DNA of 64,000 nt from Rhodospirillaceae bacterium (GCA_031290545.1 JAITNJ010000037.1:1-64000); one strand, 5' to 3'; shown: positions 33,368 to 43,889, counted from the first letter of the stretch. Translations and numbers: made by a program. The notes: generated from the sequence alone by a model not told the origin.

Positions 33368-35193
33368 ATAGTGTTATTCAAAAAATATCTATTAAAAAAA
33401 TATATAACTTATACAATAAAATCTTATGGATCAATTTTGGATTTATTTTTTTGATAAAATTCTTTCCGTGGCGAAAATTTTGGAAATTGACAGCGATCTA
33501 TTATTGGTCGTCAGAAGAACGCTGGTCTGCACGTGGTTTATTAGCTATAATCGTAACTCTTGAGCTAACTATAGTTTACGCTAATGTCGTTCTTAACGAA
33601 TGGAATAATCTATTTTATAATGCATTACAAAATCTCGACGGAGAAGCAATTATACACCAATTATTTCGTTTTAGTTATATAGCTACAATTTTCATAATTA
33701 TCTCTGTATACAATACTTATTTAAATCAAATGCTAACCCTTCGTTGGCGACGATGGCTTACAGAATTTTTTATTACTAATTGGTTAAACAACAATGCTTA
33801 TTTTCACATGCAATTTGCATGTGATGCAATAGATAATCCAGATCAACGAATCGCAGAAGACTTAGAACTTTTTGTAATAAACACTGTAAATCTTACGCTA
33901 GGTTTACTTAACTCAATAGTAACATTGGCTTCTTTTTTTACAATTCTATGGACCCTTTCTGGATCACTAAATTTTGTTTTATTTGAACAACAAATTAACA
34001 TTCCAGGATACTTATTATGGGTAGCTTTTATCTATGCTACAATTGGAACTTTTTTTATCAACAAACTAGGATTACCATTAATTAATCTAAATTTTAATCA
34101 TCAACGTTTTGAAGCGGATTTTCGTTTCAGTCTTGTAAGATTTCGTGAAAACGCCGAAATGATATCACTATATGGAGGTGAGAAGCGAGAGAGCGAAAAT
34201 TTTCAAAAAATATTTAATTTTATAATACAAAACTGCTTAGCGCTAATGCGACGCCAAAAGACTCTAAATATATTCACAATCAGTTACGGTCAAATTGCCA
34301 TTATATTTCCGTTTATCGTAGCATTACCACGCTATTTAAGCAAAGCTATTACGTTGGGCGGGCTTATGCAAATAGCATCAGCATTTGGGCACATACAATC
34401 TGCTTTATCTTTTATTATTACATCTTATTCAGGTATAGCAGGGTGGCGTTCTGTAATTGATCGTTTAATTTCATTTCAAAGCACTATAGACAAGCCAATT
34501 TCAAATAATAAAGTTACATGCAAAATTACCATACATAAAAAATTTACTAAAACACTAGAAATAAAGGATCTGGATCTGTATTTACCAACTGGCAAACCGT
34601 TTATTAAAAATACCAACCTAACAATAAAAACTGGTGAAACTGTGCTAATTACAGGCCCATCAGGAAGTGGTAAGTCTACTTTGTTTAGAGCTTTAGCTGG
34701 ACTTTGGCCTTTTGGTTCTGGGCAGATTATTATTCCAGTAAATTCAAAAATAATGTTTCTTCCGCAAAAACCTTATATACCTCAGGGAAACTTCATCGAA
34801 GTTTTGAGTTATCCTGATTTGAGTTATCCTGAATTGATCAGTGATATTAACAACGAAATTAAATACCAAATATTAATTGACTGCGGTCTAAGTCAATTTA
34901 TCAAAAGATTAAATGAATATCAAAATTGGGCAACGACACTTTCTCCAGGTGAACAGCAATGCGTTGCCTTTGCTCGTGTTTTATTAAAACGGCCTGATTG
35001 GATTTTTCTTGATGAATCCACCTCTTCAATCAACATTAAATTGGAGCAAACACTTTACACCAAATTAAGACAAAGAATATCAGATCTAACAATAGTAAGT
35101 ATAGGACATCGAACAAGTCTCTCTGACTATCACAAACGAAAAATAGAATTGCAAATACATAAAGATGGTCTCTCTTATCTAAAAGATAAATAA
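33361..35193 (+). CDS. ABC transporter with fused permease/ATPase (SbmA/BacA-like membrane domain, YddA-type)
   Basis: WRRWLTEFFITNWLNNNAYFHMQF and NPDQRIAEDLELF SbmA-like motifs; Walker [24 protein letters not shown]; signature LSPGEQQ; Walker B WIFLDES. GTG start, exact N-terminus uncertain. Confidence 0.88.
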   Translation: MTYSVIQKISIKKIYNLYNKILWINFGFIFLIKFFPWRKFWKLTAIYYWSSEERWSARGLLAIIVTLELTIVYANVVLNEWNNLFYNALQNLDGEAIIHQLFRFSYIATIFIIISVYNTYLNQMLTLRWRRWLTEFFITNWLNNNAYFHMQFACDAIDNPDQRIAEDLELFVINTVNLTLGLLNSIVTLASFFTILWTLSGSLNFVLFEQQINIPGYLLWVAFIYATIGTFFINKLGLPLINLNFNHQRFEADFRFSLVRFRENAEMISLYGGEKRESENFQKIFNFIIQNCLALMRRQKTLNIFTISYGQIAIIFPFIVALPRYLSKAITLGGLMQIASAFGHIQSALSFIITSYSGIAGWRSVIDRLISFQSTIDKPISNNKVTCKITIHKKFTKTLEIKDLDLYLPTGKPFIKNTNLTIKTGETVLITGPSGSGKSTLFRALAGLWPFGSGQIIIPVNSKIMFLPQKPYIPQGNFIEVLSYPDLSYPELISDINNEIKYQILIDCGLSQFIKRLNEYQNWATTLSPGEQQCVAFARVLLKRPDWIFLDESTSSINIKLEQTLYTKLRQRISDLTIVSIGHRTSLSDYHKRKIELQIHKDGLSYLKDK

Positions 35194-35431
35194 AAACGTA
35201 ATGGTTATTTCAAGATGTTATAACGTTTATATAATAACTATATAAAGCAGACGGTATAACATAATCATAGAACAAATAAATTATCGGCATCATCATAATA
35301 ATAAGTGAAATAAAAAATTTTAATGTTTGAGCTGTTAATATGTTATTAATATCGTACTTATAATAATAGGCGCACAATACTCAAACAGTATTTAAAATAA
35401 CAGACATTTTTTATTTTTATCTGCAAAGTAA

Positions 35432-36118
35432 TTAATTACTAAAATCTTGCAAACGACCATTATGTAAGACTAATACTCGATCCATTCTATGTGTTAATTC
35501 AGAATTATGAGTAGCAATAATAGCCGTTAATCCAACATCCTTAGCCATATTTAGCAATTCTTTGAATATAATATTAGATGTCTTATGATCAAGATTTCCT
35601 GTTGGCTCATCAGCTAATAGCAAACATGGTTTGTTAGCTAAAGCACGAGCTATAGCGACGCGTTGTTGTTCTCCGCCAGATAGTTGACCTGGATGATGAT
35701 CTGCGCGTGACAACAAATCCATTTTATTCAAAAGATCTAGCCCATAGTCTGTTGCCTTTTGTCGTGATACCCCAGCAATCATCTGTGGCAACACAATGTT
35801 TTCAATCGCTGAAAATTCCGGTAGCAAACGATGGTGCTGATAAACAAATCCCAATTGATCACGTCGAATAATTGTTCGACGATAATCAGATAATTTACCG
35901 CACGATTCTTTACAGAAATACACTTCCCCTTCATTAGGATGTTCTAAAAGACCAGCAATCTGTAAAAGAGTTGATTTTCCTGATCCTGAATTACCAACCA
36001 AAGCTACTATCTCACCAGTATGAAGTTCAAAACTGATGTCGTTAAGTACGTTTAATATACCCCCACCCTGATGAAAACTTCTCGTTACATTTTTAAAAAA
36101 AAGAATTGGCTCACTCAT
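35432..36118 (-). CDS. lolD: Lipoprotein-releasing system ATP-binding protein
   Basis: [40 protein letters not shown]; overlaps lolC end. Confidence 0.94.
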   Translation of the reverse strand: MSEPILFFKNVTRSFHQGGGILNVLNDISFELHTGEIVALVGNSGSGKSTLLQIAGLLEHPNEGEVYFCKESCGKLSDYRRTIIRRDQLGFVYQHHRLLPEFSAIENIVLPQMIAGVSRQKATDYGLDLLNKMDLLSRADHHPGQLSGGEQQRVAIARALANKPCLLLADEPTGNLDHKTSNIIFKELLNMAKDVGLTAIIATHNSELTHRMDRVLVLHNGRLQDFSN

Positions 36119-37367
36119 ACCGCAAAGCTTCAGCAGGATCAACCTTAGACGCTCTCCAAGATGGATAGATAGTGGCGATAAAAGATAAAATTAGAGCTAT
36201 TATAACTATGATTAAAACTTCTGTTTGATCAACCTTAGATGGCAATTGACTGAGAAAATAGATCTCTGCAGAAAATAATTCATGTTTCGTTAAAACCTGT
36301 AAAAATTGACGTATTTTTTCGATGTTAAGTGCAAATGCCAAACCAATAGAAACTCCACACAAAGTTCCTATTATACCAATACTAGATCCCAAAATAAAAA
36401 AAATCCGCATTATCATACCTCGTGTCGCACCAATAGTTCTCAGAATAGCAATATTACTACCATTATCATTAACCATCATGATTAGACTAGAAATAATATT
36501 GAAAGTAGCAACCAAAATTATCAACATCAGAATCAAAAACATAACATTACGTTCAACTTGAATTGCATTGAAAAATGCAATATTCACATGTTTCCAATCA
36601 TAAATACGAAAACTATTTGCAGTAACATTTTTTATATTATCAATAACATTTTTAATATTGTCTGGATTTGACAGCATTACCTGCAAATCATTAACACAAT
36701 CATGTTTCATGAAATAAATTTGAGCAATTTCAAGTGGCATAAATATAAAATTTGAATCATATTCATACATACCTACATTGAAAGTAGCAACAATCCTATA
36801 ACTTTGCATACGAGGAACAGTTCCAAATGCAGTCACGTTACCTTTAGGAGAAATAATTGTAATTGCATCGCCTATATTAAGACCTAGTTTTTCTGCAAGC
36901 CTATAACCAACGATGACTGCGTTATTATTTAAAAAACCTTTTGAATCACCAGATCTAATGTTATCTATGATAGATCCTTTTATCAACAAATCACTAGGTC
37001 TAACACCTCTCACCATTGCACCAGATACATTACCTGTTGAAGACGTCGCCATCACCTGACCTTCAATCATCGGAGTAACTTTGATTACGTTTGGTATTTG
37101 ACAAATTCTAACAATCAGATCATCAAATTCAGTTATTCCATCAATAGAAGACTTAGCATAAACCCCAATATGACCATTGAGACCGAGAATACGTGTCATC
37201 AATTCTGTACGAAAACCATTCATCACTGACATCACAATGATCAGCGTGGATACGCCTAACGTAATTCCAAGTAAAGAAAACCAAGCAATAATTGAAATGA
37301 AACAATCACGACGACGTGAACGCAAATAACGCGCCGCAACCATCCATTCAAATGCACTAAAAATCAT
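36111..37367 (-). CDS. lolC: Lipoprotein-releasing ABC transporter permease (LolC/E)
   Basis: EWMVAARYLRSRRRDCFISIIAWFSLLGITLGVSTLIIVMSVMNGFRTEL; C-terminal [21 protein letters not shown]. Confidence 0.94.
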   Translation of the reverse strand: MIFSAFEWMVAARYLRSRRRDCFISIIAWFSLLGITLGVSTLIIVMSVMNGFRTELMTRILGLNGHIGVYAKSSIDGITEFDDLIVRICQIPNVIKVTPMIEGQVMATSSTGNVSGAMVRGVRPSDLLIKGSIIDNIRSGDSKGFLNNNAVIVGYRLAEKLGLNIGDAITIISPKGNVTAFGTVPRMQSYRIVATFNVGMYEYDSNFIFMPLEIAQIYFMKHDCVNDLQVMLSNPDNIKNVIDNIKNVTANSFRIYDWKHVNIAFFNAIQVERNVMFLILMLIILVATFNIISSLIMMVNDNGSNIAILRTIGATRGMIMRIFFILGSSIGIIGTLCGVSIGLAFALNIEKIRQFLQVLTKHELFSAEIYFLSQLPSKVDQTEVLIIVIIALILSFIATIYPSWRASKVDPAEALRYE

Positions 37368-37392
37368 AATATTACCAAAAATATTTTGCTAT

Positions 37393-38688
37393 TTAAGTAG
37401 CAAATCTTTTCATAATTGCTTCTATGGACAATTCTTGATACTCTCCAGTCTTACGATTTTTTAATTCAACCCGATCATTAACAATACTCCTAGGTCCAAC
37501 TATAATGCTCCAGGGCAAGCCAATAAGATCCATGTCAGTAAGTTTCACACCTACACGCTCGTCACGATCATCATAAAGAACATCATCCCCAAGATCATTG
37601 TAAAGCTTCTCGCATACAGCAGAACAACATGAATCGTTCTTTTTGAGATTAATAATCCCCAATCTGAACGGTGCAACAGATTCCGGCCATACAATGCCAG
37701 CATCATCATGAAAAGCTTCGATCAAAGCACCAACCAAACGTGAAACTCCTATGCCATAAGAACCCATTTCCAACTCTACTAGTTTTCCATTTGATCCAGT
37801 TACTTTGGCATTCATTGCTTTTGAATATTTAGTTCCAAAATTAAAAATATGACCAACTTCGATACCATGTACTTTGATTATATCATTAGTCATTTTGGTT
37901 AGATCATATTTTTCTTCTGTTACAGCACATTTATTAACAAACTCATCGATTATAAATTGTAGATCACTATCATAATCAACATCACGATTTTTCCAGTTAC
38001 TTTCAATAAGATCCCTGTGAACAAACAAAGTATCATCACCATTCTCAGCTAAAATGTGAAATTCATAAGACAGATCGCCACCGATTGGCCCGCTATCAGC
38101 CCGTGTCGGAATTGCTTTTAATCCCATACGAGTGAATGTTTTCATATAAGCTACAAACATTCTATTATAAGAACGTTTAGAGGAGAGCGAGTCAATATCG
38201 AAAGAATAACCATCTTTCATTAAAAATTCGCGACCGCGCATTACACCGAAACGTGGTCGCAATTCATCACGAAATTTCCACTGAATATGATAAAGAATCT
38301 TTGGTAGTTCACGAAAACTTTTCACGCTATCACGAAAGATTGCTGTAATCATTTCTTCATTTGTTGGACCAAACAACATCTCACGATTATGACGATCTGA
38401 AATTCGCAATAATTCTTTGCCATAATCATTATATCGTCCAGATTCTTTCCAAAGATCAGCAAGCTGAATAGTCGGCATTAACAATTCCTGAGCACCTGCT
38501 CTATTCTGCTCTTCTCGCACAATTTTTATGATCTTCTTCAGAACGCGAAGTCCTAATGGTAACCAAGCATAAATACCTGATGCAGTCTGATAGATAAGAC
38601 CTGCGCGCAACATTAAACGATGCGAAACGATCTGTGCTTCAATAGGATTTTCTTTGAGCGTAGGCATAAAATATGAAGATAACCGCAT
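37393..38688 (-). CDS. proS: Proline-tRNA ligase (short form without the long insertion domain)
   Basis: [66 protein letters not shown]; 431 aa. Confidence 0.96.
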   Translation of the reverse strand: MRLSSYFMPTLKENPIEAQIVSHRLMLRAGLIYQTASGIYAWLPLGLRVLKKIIKIVREEQNRAGAQELLMPTIQLADLWKESGRYNDYGKELLRISDRHNREMLFGPTNEEMITAIFRDSVKSFRELPKILYHIQWKFRDELRPRFGVMRGREFLMKDGYSFDIDSLSSKRSYNRMFVAYMKTFTRMGLKAIPTRADSGPIGGDLSYEFHILAENGDDTLFVHRDLIESNWKNRDVDYDSDLQFIIDEFVNKCAVTEEKYDLTKMTNDIIKVHGIEVGHIFNFGTKYSKAMNAKVTGSNGKLVELEMGSYGIGVSRLVGALIEAFHDDAGIVWPESVAPFRLGIINLKKNDSCCSAVCEKLYNDLGDDVLYDDRDERVGVKLTDMDLIGLPWSIIVGPRSIVNDRVELKNRKTGEYQELSIEAIMKRFAT

Positions 38689-39588
38689 TCTAACCTCTAT
38701 AATTTATTATAATGATGTGTCTGCCGTATATTTCTTCTATGAAACCAGAAATTGATCCCCTATATATGTAATTAATTCAACTGATTAAATAGAATTAAAT
38801 ACACATCTGTAAACTGTAGATTTAATCAAAGAATGAATCGTCAGTATGTTTTGAAAAAAACAATGACATAGATCATGCGAAAAATGCATATGATAACAAA
38901 TATGATACCCAGAGAAATATGAAAGTCTATTTTTTAATAGCTTCAACACACAAAGAAACTTATTTATTTGTTAATGATATTCGGTAAAATTTTAAATTTT
39001 ATGAGATTAAAATTTATTTTCCTTTCAATGACATATTAACAATTACCTATTGTCGATTATTATTAATATGAATCAGTTTAAATTCTTCAATCATTTACAT
39101 GACGTTAATGTTCATTATTTTTTTTAAACATCGCCAGTAATATATCAGTATAACATTTATTATATTGATATTTACCAAACCATTAAGATCTTTCTAACTT
39201 CAGTTTTAATTGAACAGATAACTATGTCCATTCAATAAAGAAGTACATTTAATTACTATTCATGAATTCTTAGCAAAATAAAATATTGACACCTGAATAA
39301 TTACACTTACGAATATGTTCATTCTATCTTTATGAACAATCATTTTCCATGCAAAAATAATAACAATCTCTTCATCAGAAAAATACCAAATTGTTACATT
39401 CATTCGTTGATAATTTAGATAAATCTATACTAAATTCTTCACGCCTTTTTATGTAAATTTAATATCAGTAAAATCTTTCAGATTTATATATAAAATTCTT
39501 TCAAAAATAGACTTTGGAAAGTTTATGTGCTGATAATCTATTTAAAAAACTAACTTGATATTGCGTTTTCAAATACACAGCAAAAAAC

Positions 39589-39620
39589 AATCTATATTTA
39601 ATTATAATTAAATATAGATT
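39589..39620. terminator. Perfect 32-bp A/T-rich palindrome downstream of rnj; candidate minus-strand terminator
   Basis: AATCTATATTTAATTA/TAATTAAATATAGATT; minus-strand 3' flank GTTTTTTG. Confidence 0.5.
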
Positions 39621-39699
39621 CTAATTGATAATATTATCTTATAATGGTCATTATAATTTCAGATATTTCAAACAGTTTTACTATTTTTGTTAGTTATTT

Positions 39700-41358
39700 T
39701 CAAATACGAACTAAATGTAAATCGATCAATGGTTTTTTGTGATAATTTTTCTTTAAATGTCGGCGTAATGCTATAAGTATCGCTTCTTGTATAAGATTAT
39801 CATCTGACCATTCTAAATTTAACATTTCATCAATAACTTTGTGAATAACACTAACTATCGACTCATACGCTTCTATTTCACATTTATCATCAAACAAGCC
39901 ATGATTAGAAATTTGAGGATCTTTTAATAATTTTCCAAATTTGTTAAGTACAATAGTTGCTACTACGTTACCGTTTTGCATCATTTCATGTCGATCATGC
40001 ATTATAACAGAATCTATATTTATCAGTCTTGTTCCGTCAACAATGAGTCTTCCCGTAGAAACAGTATTAACAATCTTCACATCACCAGGTGCCAACTTCA
40101 ATATTTCACCATTTTGCAAAATTACAGTCTTTGGAACACCACAATTCTTTGCAAGATTAGCATGTTCTTTAAGATGGCGTACTTCACCATGAACTGGCAC
40201 GCTAATTAATGGGCGTATCAAATTATAAAGATGAATCACCTCATCACGCCCAGGATGACCTGATACATGAACTAAATGATCATTTTCAGTTATTACTCTT
40301 ACGCCATTACTTATTAATTTATTTTGCAATTTAAAAATCGACAGCTCATTTCCAGGAATAATACGTGAAGAAAAAATTACCACATCCCCATCGGTGAGTG
40401 ATATATTACGATTAATATTATTAGCAATACGCATAAGAGCGGTACGAGGTTCTCCCTGACTACCTGTGCAAATATAGCTAATTTTGTCAACAGGAAGATC
40501 GACAGCGTCATTTTCAGTCAAAAAAAGTGGAACTTTGGATAAATATCCATTTTCGCGAGCTATCTTGTTTATTCGCCATAAGGAGCGTCCAACCAAAGCA
40601 ACATGTCTATCATTAACTTGAGCGGCTATAGCGATAGACTCAACCCGCGCAACATTACTTGCAAAACAAGTCACTGCGATGCGACTACGAAAATGACTAA
40701 ATAATTCTATAAGACTTTCTCGAACATCATATTCCGAACCTGATGTTTTTTGTTTAAAAACATTTGTTGAGTCACCGACTACAGCCAAGATACCTGAGTC
40801 TCCTAAAAATTGAAGACGTTCTATATCAGCTGGAGAACTAATTATTGGTTTTGGATCAAATTTCCAATCACCAGTATGTAATATACGCCCAAATGGTGTG
40901 TCGATAAGTAGTGAGCTTGATTCTGGAATAGAGTGTGTCTGTGCAATAAATTCAATTATAAATGATCCTAGTTGAACCCTCTCTCCTAATGATACAGTAT
41001 GAATCACAACTTCATTTTCTAATCCAGCTTCTGTCAATTTCATTCGCAATAATGACGTGGCGAAAGGAGACGCATAAACCGGACATTTCAAACGTGACCA
41101 CAAATAAACAACAGCTCCTAAATGATCTTCGTGAGCGTGAGTTAGTATTATACCTAATAAATCACTAGATCGATCAGTAATAAATGATGGATCTGGCATA
41201 AAAATCTCAACACCATGCATACTATCGTCACCGAATGACACTCCCAAATCAACAATTATCCATTTATCTCTACATCCATAGAGATTAAGATTCATTCCAA
41301 TCTCACCTGCTCCACCAAGAGGAAGAAAAACAAGTTCATTGCTATTTCTTATCTTCAT
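39700..41358 (-). CDS. rnj: Ribonuclease J (metallo-beta-lactamase/beta-CASP)
   Basis: LPLGGAGEIGMNLNLYG; LTHAHEDHLGAV; VSGHPGRDE; PVHGEVRHLKEHANLAK. Confidence 0.96.
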   Translation of the reverse strand: MKIRNSNELVFLPLGGAGEIGMNLNLYGCRDKWIIVDLGVSFGDDSMHGVEIFMPDPSFITDRSSDLLGIILTHAHEDHLGAVVYLWSRLKCPVYASPFATSLLRMKLTEAGLENEVVIHTVSLGERVQLGSFIIEFIAQTHSIPESSSLLIDTPFGRILHTGDWKFDPKPIISSPADIERLQFLGDSGILAVVGDSTNVFKQKTSGSEYDVRESLIELFSHFRSRIAVTCFASNVARVESIAIAAQVNDRHVALVGRSLWRINKIARENGYLSKVPLFLTENDAVDLPVDKISYICTGSQGEPRTALMRIANNINRNISLTDGDVVIFSSRIIPGNELSIFKLQNKLISNGVRVITENDHLVHVSGHPGRDEVIHLYNLIRPLISVPVHGEVRHLKEHANLAKNCGVPKTVILQNGEILKLAPGDVKIVNTVSTGRLIVDGTRLINIDSVIMHDRHEMMQNGNVVATIVLNKFGKLLKDPQISNHGLFDDKCEIEAYESIVSVIHKVIDEMLNLEWSDDNLIQEAILIALRRHLKKNYHKKPLIDLHLVRI

Positions 41359-42140
41359 ATGCTACTATTTAATCGATAGATCTTTGAAAGACCGCGAAGA
41401 GTCAAATTTAAGTCAATATGGTCAATAGTACTACTGGCCTTAGTAAACAATGAGGCTAATCCTCCAGTAGCAACCACCGACATTGATGAACCGAATTCAT
41501 ATTTTATTCTCTTTATTATATTTTCGATCAATCCAACGTATCCCCAATAAATACCAGATTGCATTGCTGATTCCGTTGTTTTCCCAATCACAGTTTCTGG
41601 ACGACAAATTGCCACACATGGAAGTTTAGCAGCTGTCGTATGCAGAGTTTGTAGCGACAGATTTATACCAGGAGCAATAACACCACCACAATAATTCCCT
41701 TCAATATCGACAACATCAAATGTTGTAGCTGTACCAAAATCAATCACGATTAATGGGCCAGTATAATCGCTATATGCAGCTACTGAATTTACCAATCGAT
41801 CAGCACCAACCTCATGCGGATAATCAACCAACACTTTGATGCCAAGATCAACATCTTTATCACCAACAACTAACGCTTCACACCCGAAATAGTAAAAACA
41901 CAATTGTTTTAAAGAAAACAACACTGTTGGCACTACTGAAGCGATAATACAAGCTTTAACTTGTTGTCTACTAATATTTTTCATAGATAATAATTGATCT
42001 AGCCAAATACCTAACTCGTCTGCAGTCCGATTTATATCTGTAGAAAAACGCCACACGCCTTTTATTAATTCATTATCAAACAACGCAAAGACTATATTGG
42101 TATTACCAGAGTCAACAGCCAATAACATCTTAATTTCCAT
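41355..42140 (-). CDS. coaX: Type III pantothenate kinase
   Basis: LLAVDSGNTNIVFALFDN; GADRLVNSVAAY; VIDFGTATTFDVVDIEGNYCGGVIAPG. Confidence 0.96.
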   Translation of the reverse strand: MEIKMLLAVDSGNTNIVFALFDNELIKGVWRFSTDINRTADELGIWLDQLLSMKNISRQQVKACIIASVVPTVLFSLKQLCFYYFGCEALVVGDKDVDLGIKVLVDYPHEVGADRLVNSVAAYSDYTGPLIVIDFGTATTFDVVDIEGNYCGGVIAPGINLSLQTLHTTAAKLPCVAICRPETVIGKTTESAMQSGIYWGYVGLIENIIKRIKYEFGSSMSVVATGGLASLFTKASSTIDHIDLNLTLRGLSKIYRLNSSI

Positions 42141-42318
42141 ACGTAAGAAGTATATTAAGTATACACTTGATCAAAATCTTTCTTCTATAATAAATAATAT
42201 TATAAAAATGTTTTATACATACGGTTAATAAAAACACAACCGGTACCAATTTTATTTCCCAATTCTCTCTGTTTTTAAAAAATAAAGTTAAATTCGTTGT
42301 TAAATAGAAATTTAATAA

Positions 42319-43044
42319 TTAAATAAATACATCTCCTGTTGAAATTTTCTTACGACTACCATTGATGCTATCAATCAATAAAGCACCATCATCATCAATC
42401 CCACTAAATATACCATCAAAAATCATCTTATCAGTAATTTTTACAATCATCGAACCACCTATAATATGACGCATATAATATTGATGAATAGAACTAAATC
42501 CATCTTTGCACCAACGTTCATACCATATATCCACATACTTACATAATGTAAATAGAACATCGATTATTGAAACATTACTACCGATATCACGCAAGCAGGT
42601 TGTTGGATAAAATCTCTGTTTTGGCGCATGAATGATATTTATACCAATACCAACAATGACAAAATCAAATTCTTGCTCCAGTAGTATTCCAGAAATCTTA
42701 CATTTATTGCATAGAATGTCATTAGGCCATTTGATCTGAAATTCCGCAGTCGGCACTAACTCGGCTAGTGCATCACGAACGGTGAGTGCCATTACAATGG
42801 CTAATTGTGATATTAGTCCAAACTTTAAACTTTGATACAATAAAAAAGAACAGTGAAGATTGCCAATAGTAGACACCCAAGAACATCCACGACGTCCACG
42901 TCCTGTAACTTGTTCTTCTGCTAATACTATCAACGCGTGACAAGCATCACGTGTAATAATCGCATGTTTTATTTCATCGTTAGTACTGTTCACTCTTTTC
43001 AAAGCAATCAGTCGAAATGGAGCCTGAAGATTAGACAATATCAT
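42319..43044 (-). CDS. birA: Biotin-[acetyl-CoA-carboxylase] ligase
   Basis: ITGRGRRGCSWVS-type VTGRGRRGCSW; IKWPNDILCNKCKISGILLE; start moved to MILSNLQAPFRL because the longer ORF reads through tRNA-Asp. Confidence 0.92.
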   Translation of the reverse strand: MILSNLQAPFRLIALKRVNSTNDEIKHAIITRDACHALIVLAEEQVTGRGRRGCSWVSTIGNLHCSFLLYQSLKFGLISQLAIVMALTVRDALAELVPTAEFQIKWPNDILCNKCKISGILLEQEFDFVIVGIGINIIHAPKQRFYPTTCLRDIGSNVSIIDVLFTLCKYVDIWYERWCKDGFSSIHQYYMRHIIGGSMIVKITDKMIFDGIFSGIDDDGALLIDSINGSRKKISTGDVFI

Positions 43045-43112
43045 TCCGCTAACATGATCATCATCACAACACAAAAATCTATCATAAAAATATTCATAAA
43101 CATGTGATCTAA

Positions 43113-43190
43113 TGGCGGGAGTGACGGGTCTCGAACCCGCGACCTCATGCGTGACAAGCATGTACTCTAAACCAACTGAGCTACACCCCC
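43113..43190 (-). tRNA. tRNA-Asp (anticodon GTC), CCA encoded
   Basis: GGGGGTG-TAGCTCAGTTGGTTTAGAGT-A-CATGC-TTGTCAC-GCATG-AGGTC-GCGGG-TTCGAGA-CCCGT-CACTCCC-G-CCA. Confidence 0.95.
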
Positions 43191-43311
43191 AATAAAACAA
43201 TAACAAACATCAAATCAATACATTCCTCACAATTTATTTTTCATATTTTTATCCCAAATTCCAATAAAATAGAAAAGCACAAAACTTTCACTACGTAAAT
43301 TCATAGCAAAC

Positions 43312-43388
43312 TGGTTGGCGGTGTGGGTCTCGAACCCGCGACCTCATGCGTGTAAAGCATGCACTCTAACCAACTGAGCTAACCGCCA
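43312..43388 (-). tRNA. tRNA-Val (anticodon TAC), CCA encoded
   Basis: TGGCGGT-TAGCTCAGTTGGTTAGAGT-G-CATGC-TTTACAC-GCATG-AGGTC-GCGGG-TTCGAGA-CCCAC-ACCGCCA-A-CCA. Confidence 0.93.
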
Positions 43389-43604
43389 TTAAAGAATTAA
43401 TCGACTAGTAAATTTAAGCTGTAATTCTTGAAAAATCGCAATCACTCACATTGAATGCAAGTAACAAACTAATATTATTCTGCAATGCATACACGATACA
43501 GCTTCTCTTGAATCTTTATAGTTTTTTTTAAACAACAGCTACCGTTGTACTAAAATCTTAAATAATATTAATTATCCTACCTTTTATCAATATTCTATAT
43601 TTCA

Positions 43605-43889
43605 TTAAAAAATTAAATTTACAGCATCTTTCATAGCCTTACCAGCCTTAAATTTTGGTTGTTTAGATGCAGGAATTAAAATCTTTGCGCCTGTCCTAGG
43701 ATTACGTCCCTCAGACTCAGCACGTTTAAAAACAGAAAAAGTGCCGAATCCTACCAGACGAACTTCTTTTCCATTTTTCAAAGAGTCTGTAATAGAATCT
43801 AAAACAGCACTAACAGCTTTTCCAGCATTGATCTTAGAAAGACCAGCAACACTAGACACCTTAACAACAAGATCATTTTTATTAGTCAT
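43605..43889 (-). CDS. hup: HU-family DNA-binding protein
   Basis: MTNKNDLVVKVSSVAGLSKINAGKAVSAVLDSITDSLKNGKEVRLVGFGTFSVFKRAESEGRNPRTGAKI; start moved to internal Met. Confidence 0.96.
   Translation of the reverse strand: MTNKNDLVVKVSSVAGLSKINAGKAVSAVLDSITDSLKNGKEVRLVGFGTFSVFKRAESEGRNPRTGAKILIPASKQPKFKAGKAMKDAVNLIF

Noticed and set aside
37393-38688. Unusually short ProRS (431 aa) as a truncation
   Set aside because: Short ProRS lacking the insertion domain is the known alphaproteobacterial/mitochondrial form.
43045-43206. N-terminal extension of the birA ORF (MLLFYWGCSSVGLEYMLVTHEVAGSRPVTP...)
   Set aside because: It is a translation of the tRNA-Asp gene and spacer; the real start is most likely Met at 43044.
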